Origin: Janthinobacterium lividum
GTDB lineage: Bacteria > Pseudomonadota > Gammaproteobacteria > Burkholderiales > Burkholderiaceae_D
DNA length: 64,000 nucleotides
Reading direction: 5' to 3'
Assembly (NCBI RefSeq): GCF_034424625.1
Contig: NZ_CP139976.1
Coordinates: forward strand, 248,001 to 312,000
The first letter of the stretch is position 1; each line of letters starts with the position of its first letter. The position numbers and the translations under genes are program-made. Below, piece by piece: positions 56,261 through 64,000 of this stretch. Under the pieces are notes generated by a model. It did not search any database and was not told where the DNA came from. It saw nothing but the letters and a program-made list of their open reading frames with translations.

Positions 56261-59131
56261 ATGAGCACATTTGAAAAAGTCAGCAGCAACTTCATTCCAG
56301 TCTTGCAGGCAACCATCGAGCAATATGTCGAGCCAGCAACGGGCATGCGCCATATCCACATGCATACCGAGCAGGCTGAGATGGTGTTCCTGGTGGCCTT
56401 TCCCACTGTGCCGGAAGTGAGCGACGGGCGCGCCCACATCCTCGAACACCTGGCCTTGTGCGGCTCGTCCCGCTACCCGGTGCGCGACCCCTTCTTCTCG
56501 ATGCTGCGCCGCTCGACGGCCACCTTCATGAATGCGATGACCTATCCGGACCGCACCGTGTACCCGTTCGCCAGCACCGACCGCAAGGATTTCTTCAACT
56601 TGCTCGACGTCTACCTGGACGCGGCCTTCTTCCCGAACCTCGATTACCTGAATTTCCGCCAGGAAGGCTGGCGCCATGCGTTCGAAGGCGACAAGCTCGT
56701 GTACCAGGGCATCGTCTTCAATGAAATGAAGGGCGCCTTCAACAGCCCCATGCGCGCGCTCGACAGCGGCATCGCCAGCGCCTTGCTCAAGGGCACGACG
56801 TATGAAGTGGAGTCGGGCGGCGATCCACTGGTGATCCCGGAACTGACGCATGCCATGCTGAAAGAATTCCACGCCAGCCACTACCATCCGTCGCAAGCCG
56901 TGATCATGACCGCCGGCAATATCGAAGCGTCGGCCGTGCAGGAACAAGTCGCCGAGCGCGTGCTGTCCAAGCTCAGCGGTTTCTCCGAACGCCGCCTGCC
57001 GCAGCTGGCGCCCGCGTGGACCGCGCCGCAGGAAAACATCGTCAAGATTCCGTCGCAGGAAGCACGCGACGATGAGTTCGGCCTGCAATTCGCCTGGCTG
57101 ATGGGCGAGTCGAGCGACCCCATCGCCTACTACCACGCGCATCTGCTGTCGCACGGCTTGCTGGGCGAATCGTCGGCGCCCGTCATGCGCGCCATGGAAT
57201 CGGCCGGCTATGGCCGCCCATCGGATATGAATGGCCGCGACGCGGGCATCCGCCAGATGGTGTTCCACATCGGCATGGAAGGCTTGACGCAAGAACAGAT
57301 CGCCGATGCGCACCAGCGCATCTGGACGGCCCTGGAAGAGACGGCGGAAGAGGGTATTCCCGCCGCCGTGCTGCACGCGGCCTTGCGCGACATCAAGTAC
57401 AGCCAGCGCGAAATCAGCAGCGGCCGCATGCCTTACGGCCTGGGCCGCTTGCTGCACGCCTTGCCGCTGGCCATGTATGGCGGCGACGTGATGGATGCGT
57501 TCGACAACGCGGCCATCCTGGAAACGCTGGAACAGCAGATCGAAGACCCGGAATTCTTCAAGCAGCTGGTGCGCGAGCTGATCGCCAATCCGACCCGTTT
57601 GACCACCCACGTGGTGCCCGACAGCGCCTACTTCACGGACCGCGCCGCGCAGGAAGACGCCAAGCTGGCGGCCCTGCAAGCGACGCTGACGGATGCCGAA
57701 CGCGAGCACATCATCGCCGAGTCCGCCGCGCTGGAAGCGCATCAGCAACTGCCATCGAATTCCGAAGTCTTGCCGCGCATCCGCCCCGGCGACGTCAGTG
57801 CGCTGCCGCGCCCGGCACTGCCGATTCCCGCCGCCGTCGATGGCGCCGTGGCGTTCAGTATCGCCTCGAACGGCATCAGCTATGCCAACGTGCTGTACGA
57901 CGTGTCGAACCTGCCGGAAGCGTCGTGGCCCTGGCTGCGCCTGTACACGGACCTGGCGCCGGAACTGGGCGTGGGCGACATGTCGTTCGACGATGCCAGC
58001 GCCTGGCGCCAGAGCATGGTCCCCTCGTTCCACATCGGCCTGGAAGCCATTCCCCGCCCGCAACAGGCGATGCGCGTGGAATTGTCGTTCTCGGCCAGCG
58101 GCTTGCGTGAAGAACACGCGGCAATCGCCGCCGTGCTGTCGGCCTGGATCGCCAAGCCCCGCTTCGATGAAGAAGAACGCCTGGCTTTCCTGATCGAAAG
58201 CCTGGTGCAGGACAAATTGAGCAGCCTGGCCGAATCGGGCAACCGCTACGCCATGCTGGCCGCGGCGGCACCGCTGTCGCCCACGCGCCGCTTCGACGAC
58301 ATCGTCGGCGGCCCGGCAGCGCTGCCGTTCTACCGCCGCTTGCAGCAATTGAGCAAGACGTCGGCAGGCTTGCAGGAAATCGCCCGCGAACTCGACACCC
58401 TGCACGCGCACATCATCGCCCAGCAGCCAACCGTGCTGTGCGCAGGCCTGGAGCAAGATGGCATCACCCTGGCCCGCTTGCTGGAATTGCCGGCAGCCAG
58501 CACCGATGCCACGACGCCAAGCGACACGGCAACGCCAACTGCCGTGCCGCTGGCCAACACCGCCCTGCATGCGACGAGCCAGATCAACCATTGCTTCGTT
58601 TCCTGGGCCGTGCCTGGCGTGCACAATCCGGACGCGTCCGCCCTGGCCGTGGCCGCCGAACTGATGACCAACCAGGTGCTGCATACGGCCCTGCGCGAAA
58701 AAGGCGGCGCCTATGGCGGCAGCGCCAGCTATGCGGCCGGCGCCGGCACGTTCACGTTGAGTTCCTACCGCGATCCGCGCCTGGCCGGCACGTACGCCGA
58801 CTTCGGTACGACCCTGGATCAAATCCTCGACGGCGATTTCTCGCAGGAACAAGTGGAAGAAGCCATCATCTGCGTCATCAAGGGCCTCGACAAGCCGCAC
58901 TCGCCATACGCGGAAGCGCTGACGGCGTGGAACATGCAGCAGCGCGGTACGACGGAAGCCGTGCGCCAGCAATTCCGCACCGGCGTATTGACCTGCACCC
59001 TGGCGCAGATCAAGGAAGTCACGCGCACCTGGCTGAAGAACGGCCAGCCGAGCCGCGCCGCGTTTGCGGGCAACACGACGCAAGACCTGGCCGGCCTGGA
59101 CGTGGTCGATCTGCTGGCGCTGGCCAGCTAA
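56261..59131 (+). CDS. PreP-type M16C metalloprotease (insulinase family)
   Basis: A 956-residue zinc peptidase of the presequence-protease type. The inverted zinc motif H-x2-E-H is seen as HILEHLALCGS (His59, Glu62, His63), with the distal glutamate probably in YQGIVFNEMKGAF. The second half lacks the zinc motif but has AMRVELSFSASG and REKGGAYGGSASYAAGAGTF, the substrate-contact region. Such enzymes degrade short unfolded peptides. Length is normal. It is monocistronic, divergent from the sensor kinase (283-bp gap) and followed by a large palindromic element. Confidence 0.92.
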   Translation: MSTFEKVSSNFIPVLQATIEQYVEPATGMRHIHMHTEQAEMVFLVAFPTVPEVSDGRAHILEHLALCGSSRYPVRDPFFSMLRRSTATFMNAMTYPDRTVYPFASTDRKDFFNLLDVYLDAAFFPNLDYLNFRQEGWRHAFEGDKLVYQGIVFNEMKGAFNSPMRALDSGIASALLKGTTYEVESGGDPLVIPELTHAMLKEFHASHYHPSQAVIMTAGNIEASAVQEQVAERVLSKLSGFSERRLPQLAPAWTAPQENIVKIPSQEARDDEFGLQFAWLMGESSDPIAYYHAHLLSHGLLGESSAPVMRAMESAGYGRPSDMNGRDAGIRQMVFHIGMEGLTQEQIADAHQRIWTALEETAEEGIPAAVLHAALRDIKYSQREISSGRMPYGLGRLLHALPLAMYGGDVMDAFDNAAILETLEQQIEDPEFFKQLVRELIANPTRLTTHVVPDSAYFTDRAAQEDAKLAALQATLTDAEREHIIAESAALEAHQQLPSNSEVLPRIRPGDVSALPRPALPIPAAVDGAVAFSIASNGISYANVLYDVSNLPEASWPWLRLYTDLAPELGVGDMSFDDASAWRQSMVPSFHIGLEAIPRPQQAMRVELSFSASGLREEHAAIAAVLSAWIAKPRFDEEERLAFLIESLVQDKLSSLAESGNRYAMLAAAAPLSPTRRFDDIVGGPAALPFYRRLQQLSKTSAGLQEIARELDTLHAHIIAQQPTVLCAGLEQDGITLARLLELPAASTDATTPSDTATPTAVPLANTALHATSQINHCFVSWAVPGVHNPDASALAVAAELMTNQVLHTALREKGGAYGGSASYAAGAGTFTLSSYRDPRLAGTYADFGTTLDQILDGDFSQEQVEEAIICVIKGLDKPHSPYAEALTAWNMQQRGTTEAVRQQFRTGVLTCTLAQIKEVTRTWLKNGQPSRAAFAGNTTQDLAGLDVVDLLALAS

Positions 59132-59168
59132 GGCGTGGGCTTAACAAGTGTTTTGACTTGGCTGTTGC

Positions 59169-59288
59169 AACGCCTGACAAAACCGTAGCGAGCGGCAGTG
59201 ATTTGTGGCCGAGAAGCGCAACCGTACTCTAGTACGGTGAGCATCGCCGGCCGCAAAGCGCGACGCGCAGTAGGTTTGGTCAGGCGTT
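59169..59288. repeat. 120-bp nested palindromic element
   Basis: Terminal inverted repeats AACGCCTGACAAAACC (59169-59184) and GGTTTGGTCAGGCGTT (59273-59288) match at 15 of 16 positions. Inside, TTTGTGGCCG pairs with CGGCCGCAAA, and the centre ACCGTACT-CT-AGTACGGT is a perfect 8-bp palindrome, so the whole element can fold into one long interrupted hairpin. It lies between convergent genes and its right end forms the last codons of the VOC gene. It looks like a MITE-like or REP-derived repeat or a structured RNA; copy number elsewhere is unknown. Confidence 0.6.
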
Positions 59289-59693
59289 TCCAGGTACGGC
59301 GTTCGGCTCCATGAACATCAACTCCCACTGATGTCCATCCAGGTCCTGGAAACTGTGGCCATACATGAAGCCGAAATCCATCGGCTCCTTGTAGATGCTG
59401 CCGCCCGCCTGGACGGCCTTCGCCACCAGCTCATCGACTTCGCCGCGGCTCTCGGCCGACAGGCACACGAGCACTTCCGTCGCCACCTTGGTATCGCACA
59501 GCTGCTTGGGCGTGAATTGCTGGAATTTGTCGTGCGTCAACAGCATCACGAAGATGTCGTCGGCAACGATCATGCACGTCGCCGTTTCATCCGTGAAGTG
59601 GGCATTGAAACTGAAGCCCAGCGCCGTGAAGAACGTTACGGAACGTTCCAGCGACTGGACGGGCAGATTGACAAAGATTTTGCGGGCCATCAT
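59280..59693 (-). CDS. VOC-family glyoxalase/bleomycin-resistance-like protein
   Basis: A 137-residue protein with the VOC pseudo-repeat: KIFVNLPVQSLERSVTFFTA at the N-terminus and GHSFQDLDGHQWELMFMEPN at the C-terminus. Members of this subgroup are often called glyoxalase or extradiol-dioxygenase-like; the reaction is unknown. The final residues (VPGNA) and the stop codon are encoded by the right arm of the palindromic element at 59169-59288, suggesting that the element's insertion reset the C-terminus. Confidence 0.87.
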   Translation of the reverse strand: MMARKIFVNLPVQSLERSVTFFTALGFSFNAHFTDETATCMIVADDIFVMLLTHDKFQQFTPKQLCDTKVATEVLVCLSAESRGEVDELVAKAVQAGGSIYKEPMDFGFMYGHSFQDLDGHQWELMFMEPNAVPGNA

Positions 59694-59745
59694 GTCTCCT
59701 TGTGGGTCGTATGAGTGTGCTGCCCGCCGATTCTACACCGGCTTT

Positions 59746-60639
59746 TTACGTGCCAGCGCGTCCCACGGTCTTCGGCGCGTAGCCGAAATAGCGGCTGAAC
59801 GCGGCGCTGAAATTGGACGGATGGCGATAGCCCGTTTGCCAGCCCGCTTGCGCCACCTGGCAACCATTTTCCAGCAGTAACTTTGCCCGCTGCATGCGCA
59901 GCGCCAGCAGGGTGCGCTGCGGACTGTCGTTGTAGCGGTAGCGCCATCCCTGCTTGAGCTTGAACAGGCTCAGCCCCACTTGCGCGCACAGGTAATCAAG
60001 CGTGAGGTCTTGCGCCATCTGCTCCTGCATCAGCGCGTAGGCACGCTCCAGCTTGATCATCTCGGCCTCGGGCCAGCGCGGCGCGGGAGCGGACGCGGGC
60101 GCCGGGCGCAGTGCCCGCAACTGTTCCGCCAGGACACTGAGCACGCCGATATGCACGGCCAGCGGGTCCGTCGCACGCAGCAGCGCCCGGGCCTGCAGGG
60201 CGGAGGCCGCCGTGGTGGCCGCATGCGCCAGCTGGCGCGCGCCACCGTGGGGTAACAATGACGCCAGTCCCTCCGGCCAGTAGCGCGCCAGCGCGTCTTC
60301 AGCGACCAGCACGCGCAATTGCGCCGCCCGCTGATTCGCCTCGAAACGGCGCTCGCCACTCGTGTGGCGAAACGCCGTCACCGTCGTATGGCCCCCCCGG
60401 AAACGCAATTGTTCGCCATCGCGCGTCGTGTAGCAGGATGCGCCTTGCAGGCCGATGGTGATCACCATGCCGCCCGCGTCGTCATGCTTCGATTGCTCGA
60501 CGAGCGCCAGCCGCGGGCGGTAATCGGAATGCACGAGCAGCAAGCCCTGATCGACTTGCCGCTGGTCGGCGCGGCACTCGCCCATGCCGGGATCGAGCTG
60601 GCGCCGCGTCCAGCCTGCCGCTTCCCTGTCCTGTTCCAT
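59746..60639 (-). CDS. AraC-family regulator (PchR-like)
   Basis: About 297 residues. A poorly conserved N-terminal domain (HSDYRPRLALVEQSKHDDAG, GMVITIGLQGASCYTTRDGE) is followed by the AraC double helix-turn-helix: DLTLDYLCAQVGLSLFKLKQ and CQVAQAGWQTGYRHPSNFSA with FSRYFGYAPKTV. The layout resembles siderophore regulators such as PchR. It is divergent from a methyltransferase gene, with a Fur-like box at 60704-60722 in the gap. AGGAGG precedes ATGATG; the second ATG (60639) has better spacing than 60642. Confidence 0.88.
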   Translation of the reverse strand: MEQDREAAGWTRRQLDPGMGECRADQRQVDQGLLLVHSDYRPRLALVEQSKHDDAGGMVITIGLQGASCYTTRDGEQLRFRGGHTTVTAFRHTSGERRFEANQRAAQLRVLVAEDALARYWPEGLASLLPHGGARQLAHAATTAASALQARALLRATDPLAVHIGVLSVLAEQLRALRPAPASAPAPRWPEAEMIKLERAYALMQEQMAQDLTLDYLCAQVGLSLFKLKQGWRYRYNDSPQRTLLALRMQRAKLLLENGCQVAQAGWQTGYRHPSNFSAAFSRYFGYAPKTVGRAGT

Positions 60640-60703
60640 CATCGCTCCTCCTGTTTTCCCGCGCGCCGTCGCGCATACGAAATGCACCGGGTCGCATACA
60701 AAT

Positions 60704-60722
60704 GCAAATGATAATTATTCTC
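60704..60722. promoter_or_regulatory. Fur-like box between the AraC regulator and methyltransferase
   Basis: The site GCAAATGATAATTATTCTC matches the 19-bp Fur consensus at 15 positions. It lies 64 bp upstream of the regulator and 59 bp upstream of the methyltransferase, overlapping the likely divergent promoters (a -10-like TAAAAT is at 60732-60737). Confidence 0.65.
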
Positions 60723-60781
60723 ATTGTTGCATAAAATAGCGTTATGCACACCTCGTGCCCACTACGCCGAAAGGAAGCACC

Positions 60782-61813
60782 ATGCCGTTCACCTCGCAAC
60801 ACGCCTTGCAACCCTACTGGGACCTCGCCGTCGCCCCCGTGCAGGCGGACGGGCTGGCCGCCGCCCTGGAACTGGGCATTTTCGAATTGCTGGCCACGCC
60901 GCACACGCCGGCGCAGCTGGCCGAAGCCCTGTCGCTGCACGCGCCGCACACGGCCCTGCTGCTGGAATTACTCTGGAGCATGCAGGTGCTGGAACGCGAT
61001 GCGGCCGACGACGAGGCACAGCGCTACCGCTGCACGGCCGCCACCTTGCAGTATTTCTGCCGCACCTCCCTTGCCTTTTGCGGCGATGCCTGGCTGTACC
61101 GGCTGCATGCGCTGCGCCATTTCGCCACGCAGCTGAGTACGCTGGTGCGCGAGGGCGGCAAGGCCGCACCGTACAGCACGGCGAATGGGGTCAACTGGGC
61201 CGCTGCCGCGCAGCAGCAAATTGGCCAGGAACAACGCGCCGTCACCATGCGCGCGGCCCTGTCCGTGATGCAGCGCATCGCCCCGTTTTCGAACGGTCAC
61301 ACGCCCTTGCGCCTGCTTGACGTGGGTGGCGGCCCGGGCTGGGTTGCCATTGCACTGGCACAAGCCCATGCGGGCTTGCACGGCTGCGTTTTCGACTGGC
61401 CGGAAACGGTGGCCGTGGCGGCCGCGAACATCGCCCATGCGCAACTATCGGACCGGCTGGAGACGCTGGGTGGCGACCTGGACAGTGACGATATCGGCAG
61501 TGGCTACGATCTCATCTGGTGCTCGTCCGTGCTGCATTTCGTGCCCGACATGGCGGCGGCCTTGCGCAAGATCCATGCAGCCTTGAAACCCGGAGGCGTC
61601 TTCATCTGCGTGCAGGCGGAAATCGCCCCGGCAGCCGGCGACGCGGCGCGCGTGCTGCCGTATTACTTGCCGATGCGCATGCTGGGCCGCACGGTGACGC
61701 GCCAGGGAGAATTGGCGCAGCTGCTGCGCGACACGGGCTGGCGGGAAGTGGAACAATACAGCGCCAGCGATTTCCCCATGGCACCCGTGCAGGTGTTGAT
61801 TGCGCGCGCCTAA
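60782..61813 (+). CDS. SAM-dependent O-methyltransferase-like protein
   Basis: A 343-residue class I methyltransferase of the plant-type/acetylserotonin O-methyltransferase group. An N-terminal winged-helix dimerisation domain (ADGLAAALELGIFELLATPH, TPAQLAEALSLHAPHTALLL) precedes the SAM-binding motif LLDVGGGPGWVAIALAQAHA (about residue 177). IWCSSVLHFVPDMAAALRKI and the post-motif KIHAALKPGGVFICVQAEIA follow. Substrate is unknown. AAAGGAAG precedes the ATG at 60782. A Fur-like box and a PchR-like AraC gene upstream suggest expression under iron limitation. Confidence 0.85.
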   Translation: MPFTSQHALQPYWDLAVAPVQADGLAAALELGIFELLATPHTPAQLAEALSLHAPHTALLLELLWSMQVLERDAADDEAQRYRCTAATLQYFCRTSLAFCGDAWLYRLHALRHFATQLSTLVREGGKAAPYSTANGVNWAAAAQQQIGQEQRAVTMRAALSVMQRIAPFSNGHTPLRLLDVGGGPGWVAIALAQAHAGLHGCVFDWPETVAVAAANIAHAQLSDRLETLGGDLDSDDIGSGYDLIWCSSVLHFVPDMAAALRKIHAALKPGGVFICVQAEIAPAAGDAARVLPYYLPMRMLGRTVTRQGELAQLLRDTGWREVEQYSASDFPMAPVQVLIARA

Positions 61814-61930
61814 CAATTATCATTTAATAATTATCTTTTTTATAGCAGAAAAAGGCGCAAATGCGCTAAGCTGTGCCAGCATTGATCGATGTCATCCGCA
61901 GCACTCTGCTGCCTCCACAGGGAATCCATC

Positions 61931-62683
61931 ATGAGTCTAAATATCGCAGGGAAAGTCGTCGTCATCACCGGCGCCAGCAGCGGCCTGGGCGAAGCCACGG
62001 CACGCCATCTGGCCACACTGGGCGCCTGTGTCGTGCTCGGTGCGCGGCGCATGGATCTGCTCACCATCCTCGCCGAGGAAATCACGGCGGCCGGCGGCCA
62101 GGCCGCCATTGCCGATACCGACGTCACGGTGCCTGCCGAGGTCAAGAATCTGATCGACACGGCCCTCGCCGTGTTCGGCAAGGTCGATGTGCTGATCAAC
62201 AATGCGGGGTTGATGGCCATCGCGCCGATGAGCGCCTTGCAAGTCGACGAGTGGAACAACATGATCGATATCAACATCAAGGGCGTGTTGAATGGCATCG
62301 CTGCCGTCCTGCCGCATTTTCAGGCACAAAACAGCGGCCACTTCATCAATATCTCATCGGTGGCGGGACAAAAAGTCTTCAGCCCTGGCGGGACCGTCTA
62401 CAGCGGCACCAAGTTTGCCGTCAGCGCCATTTCGGAGGGCTTGCGCCATGAGCTGGCGGCCAGCGGCGGCACCATCCGCACCACGACCATCTTGCCCGGC
62501 GCCATCGCCACGGAGCTGACGGGCGGCAGCAGCCATGCGGAAAGCGCGGCCGGCTTGAAGGAGTTTTACAAGCAAGCCATCCCCGCCGACGCCGTGGCAC
62601 GCGCCGTCGCGTATGCAATCGGGCAGCCGGACGACGTGAGCATCAATGAAATCGTGCTGCGCCCGACGGTGCAGGAGTTTTAA
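61931..62683 (+). CDS. Short-chain dehydrogenase/reductase
   Basis: A 250-residue classical SDR enzyme. The cofactor-binding motif is VVITGASSGLGEATARHLAT, NNAG is at about residue 88, and the catalytic Ser and Tyr-x3-Lys lie in INISSVAGQKVFSPGGTVYS followed by GTKFAVS. Substrate and cofactor preference are unknown. It follows the methyltransferase by 117 bp on the same strand, but an AT-rich palindrome between them may separate transcription. Its stop overlaps the LysR gene stop by 4 bp. Confidence 0.92.
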   Translation: MSLNIAGKVVVITGASSGLGEATARHLATLGACVVLGARRMDLLTILAEEITAAGGQAAIADTDVTVPAEVKNLIDTALAVFGKVDVLINNAGLMAIAPMSALQVDEWNNMIDINIKGVLNGIAAVLPHFQAQNSGHFINISSVAGQKVFSPGGTVYSGTKFAVSAISEGLRHELAASGGTIRTTTILPGAIATELTGGSSHAESAAGLKEFYKQAIPADAVARAVAYAIGQPDDVSINEIVLRPTVQEF

Positions 62684-63579
62684 GCCGCATCTTGTTGCAG
62701 CGACTCGATGATCAGGCTGGCCAGCCGCTCGACGGGCGGCCTCGGCACGCTGGAGGCGCGCAGCAGCTCCAGCGACAACGGGGGCAGGGCGGGCAAGCCC
62801 GCCGCCACGTGATCGAGCGCGCGCACGGTTGAGGGCAAGCCCAGGCCCGTGCGCACCGTCACGCCCAACCCGGCTGCCGCCGCCGCCCACAGACCGGCCA
62901 GGCTGGGGCTGGTAAACGCCGTGCGCCAGGCGATGCCGGCATGGTCCAGCGCCTGCGTGGCGCAGCGCTGGAACAGGCAGTCGCGGTCGAACGCAATGAG
63001 CGGCAACGGTTCGCCCGACTCGGGCCGCCAGGCCAGGCTGGACGAGGCGATCCAGCGCATGGCCGGTTCGGCAATATGCTGGCGCTGCTGCAACGGATAC
63101 TCGGCCACGTCGGCGATGCACGCGCCGCCCCACAGCAGGGCCAGGTCCAGCTGGCCCATGGCCAGGCCTTGCATCAAGGCCGTGTTGCGCGCCACGTGCG
63201 CCTCGATGCGCACCTTCGGATGCGCGCGGGCAAAGCGCCCCAGCACGTCGGGCAGCAAGGCTTCGCCAAAATCCTCTTGCAGGCCCAGCCGGATCCAGCC
63301 TTCCAGTTCCGCGCCGCGCAAGGCGACGGCCGCCTCGTCGTTCAGTTCCAGCAAACGGCGCGCGTAGCCGAGCAAGACTTCGCCGGCCGGCGTCAGCGCC
63401 AGTCCACGGCCATCCTTGCGGAACAGAGGCATGCCCGCCTGCTCCTCGAGTTTTTTCAGCTGCGCGCTGACGGCCGAGGTGGAACGGCCCACCTTGTCCG
63501 CCGCGCGGGCAAAGCTGCCCAGCTCGATGCCAGCCACATAGCTGCGCAAGAAGGCGATGTCGAAATTCAGCAAGCTCAT
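62680..63579 (-). CDS. LysR-family transcription regulator
   Basis: A 299-residue regulator with the N-terminal winged helix IAFLRSYVAGIELGSFARAA and DKVGRSTSAVSAQLKKLEEQ and a C-terminal periplasmic-binding-like effector domain (PLFRKDGRGLALTPAGEVLL onward). It is divergent from a cut MFS gene by 112 bp, with a T-N11-A type dyad at 63628-63640, so the MFS gene is its likely target. It converges on the SDR gene with a 4-bp overlap. Confidence 0.92.
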   Translation of the reverse strand: MSLLNFDIAFLRSYVAGIELGSFARAADKVGRSTSAVSAQLKKLEEQAGMPLFRKDGRGLALTPAGEVLLGYARRLLELNDEAAVALRGAELEGWIRLGLQEDFGEALLPDVLGRFARAHPKVRIEAHVARNTALMQGLAMGQLDLALLWGGACIADVAEYPLQQRQHIAEPAMRWIASSSLAWRPESGEPLPLIAFDRDCLFQRCATQALDHAGIAWRTAFTSPSLAGLWAAAAAGLGVTVRTGLGLPSTVRALDHVAAGLPALPPLSLELLRASSVPRPPVERLASLIIESLQQDAA

Positions 63580-63627
63580 GGCGCGACGGAGATTGTCCTG
63601 TTTTATGGGATGGTGACTGGTAAATTA

Positions 63628-63640
63628 TCTGATATTCAGA
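63628..63640. promoter_or_regulatory. Likely LysR operator (T-N11-A dyad)
   Basis: The perfect dyad TCTGATATTCAGA satisfies the T-N11-A rule of LysR-type binding sites. It lies 48 bp upstream of the LysR start and 51 bp upstream of the MFS start. Confidence 0.55.
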
Positions 63641-63691
63641 ACGATCGTACTGCGCAACACTGTCAGGGTCAACCACTTTCCCGTCCATGCC

Positions 63692-64000
63692 ATGACCACC
63701 AGCTGCCCAACCGTTCCTGTTCCTGTTCCTGTCCCCGTCACCGCGCCCGCGCTGGGCAATGCCCACCGCTGGAAGGTGCTGGCCGTCGGCGTGGCCGCCA
63801 ATGCCAGCTTTTCCGCCGCCGCCAACGGCATGCCCACCACGGCCATCTGGCTGCGCAGCGGCTATCACCTGAGCAATACGGAACTGGGCGTGGCGCTGGG
63901 CGCCATGGGCTTGGGCGTGGCCCTGACCGAATTGCCATGGGGTATGGCCACCGACCGCTGGGGCGACCGCCCCGTGCTGCTGACCGGCTTGCTGGGGACC
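63692..64000 (+). CDS. MFS transporter (3' partial)
   Basis: The first 103 residues of a major-facilitator protein, cut by the window end. After a proline/valine-rich leader (VPVPVPVPV, encoded by three GTTCCT repeats) come helix 1 (KVLAVGVAANASFSAAANGM) and helix 2 (LGVALGAMGLGVALTELPWG). The motif-A loop MATDRWGDRPVLLTGLLG follows. Substrate unknown. It is divergent from the LysR regulator. Confidence 0.85.
   Translation, partial: MTTSCPTVPVPVPVPVTAPALGNAHRWKVLAVGVAANASFSAAANGMPTTAIWLRSGYHLSNTELGVALGAMGLGVALTELPWGMATDRWGDRPVLLTGLLGT
63713..63730 (+). repeat. GTTCCT x3 microsatellite within the MFS gene
   Basis: Three perfect tandem GTTCCT copies (with a degenerate fourth, GTCCCC) encode a Val-Pro run at residues 8-13 of the MFS protein. 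The unit is a multiple of three, so slippage would change length without shifting the frame. Confidence 0.6.

Noticed and set aside
55978..56439. N-terminal extension of the sensor kinase to 56439
   Set aside because: It would run under the promoter and first 60 codons of the protease; the membrane helix begins just after 55977.
56234..59083. A 949-codon open frame on the minus strand opposite the M16 protease
   Set aside because: High-GC coding sequence leaves long antisense frames open; this one has no domain motif, is rich in Arg/His/Gln, and lies fully under a clear protease gene.
63713..63736. CRISPR-like tandem repeat
   Set aside because: Three 6-bp units without spacers inside a coding region are a microsatellite, not a CRISPR array.

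Overview
The window is one contiguous piece of a high-GC, gene-dense chromosome. Its content points to a betaproteobacterium of the Burkholderiales, most likely an Oxalobacteraceae member (Janthinobacterium, Massilia or Duganella type). This rests on the rsmI-lpoA-yraN-diaA-dolP cluster with a shortened LpoA, the FNR-controlled cbb3 oxidase block, the lipB-lipA pair, and short GGGGTC-type intergenic palindromes; no species call can be proven from the sequence alone. Both window edges cut genes: a biotin-dependent carboxylase subunit on the left and an MFS transporter on the right. I see no insertion sequence, prophage, integrase or CRISPR array. One tRNA (Pro, anticodon UGG) is present.

Layout. 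1-2953: end of a leucine/isovalerate catabolic operon (methylcrotonyl-CoA carboxylase alpha subunit, a GhrA-type dehydrogenase, HMG-CoA lyase). 2954-4016: REP-like palindromes, a terminator, tRNA-Pro and an orphan TonB-like protein. 4058-8039: rsmI facing lpoA-yraN-diaA-dolP. 8123-10462: a thioredoxin-like protein, an ECF sigma/anti-sigma pair and a thioesterase. 10553-14466: an iron-type island (PepSY protein facing a DUF2946-like protein and a TonB-dependent receptor) around a Fur-like box. 14533-20263: ung, then lipA, lipB and ybeD, with a MocR regulator and Bcr/CflA efflux pump sitting between lipB and ybeD. 20585-24717: a FecR-like protein, a LysE exporter, a DUF808 protein and a YiaA-like protein.

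24763-43121 is a redox and signalling block. A PAS-PAS-GGDEF-EAL protein is followed by an Aer-like receptor, hemN, a SafE-like protein, ccoI and ccoS in one tight run, then ccoNOQP-ccoG-ccoH, convergent fnr, and a 1024-residue hybrid histidine kinase. Two perfect FNR boxes with identical promoter geometry precede the Aer-like gene and ccoN, so aerotaxis, anaerobic haem synthesis and high-affinity oxidase assembly appear to be one microaerobic regulon with its regulator encoded next to it.

43193-46167 is modABC-modE with a ModE operator upstream of modA. 46382-47351 holds two uncharacterised proteins. 47564-50256 is a LexA-controlled DNA-repair operon (radical SAM protein plus DUF4130-UdgX). 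50208-55977 carries a BASS-family transporter, an orphan lipoprotein in an AT-rich patch, a BON protein and a GlrK-QseG-GlrR-like two-component operon. 56261-64000 carries a large M16 metalloprotease, a VOC protein ending inside a 120-bp nested palindrome, a Fur-box-linked AraC regulator and methyltransferase, an SDR enzyme, a LysR regulator and the cut MFS gene.

Start codons were chosen by domain content and ribosome-binding sites where upstream frames stay open. No database search was possible, so family names rest on motifs and gene order.
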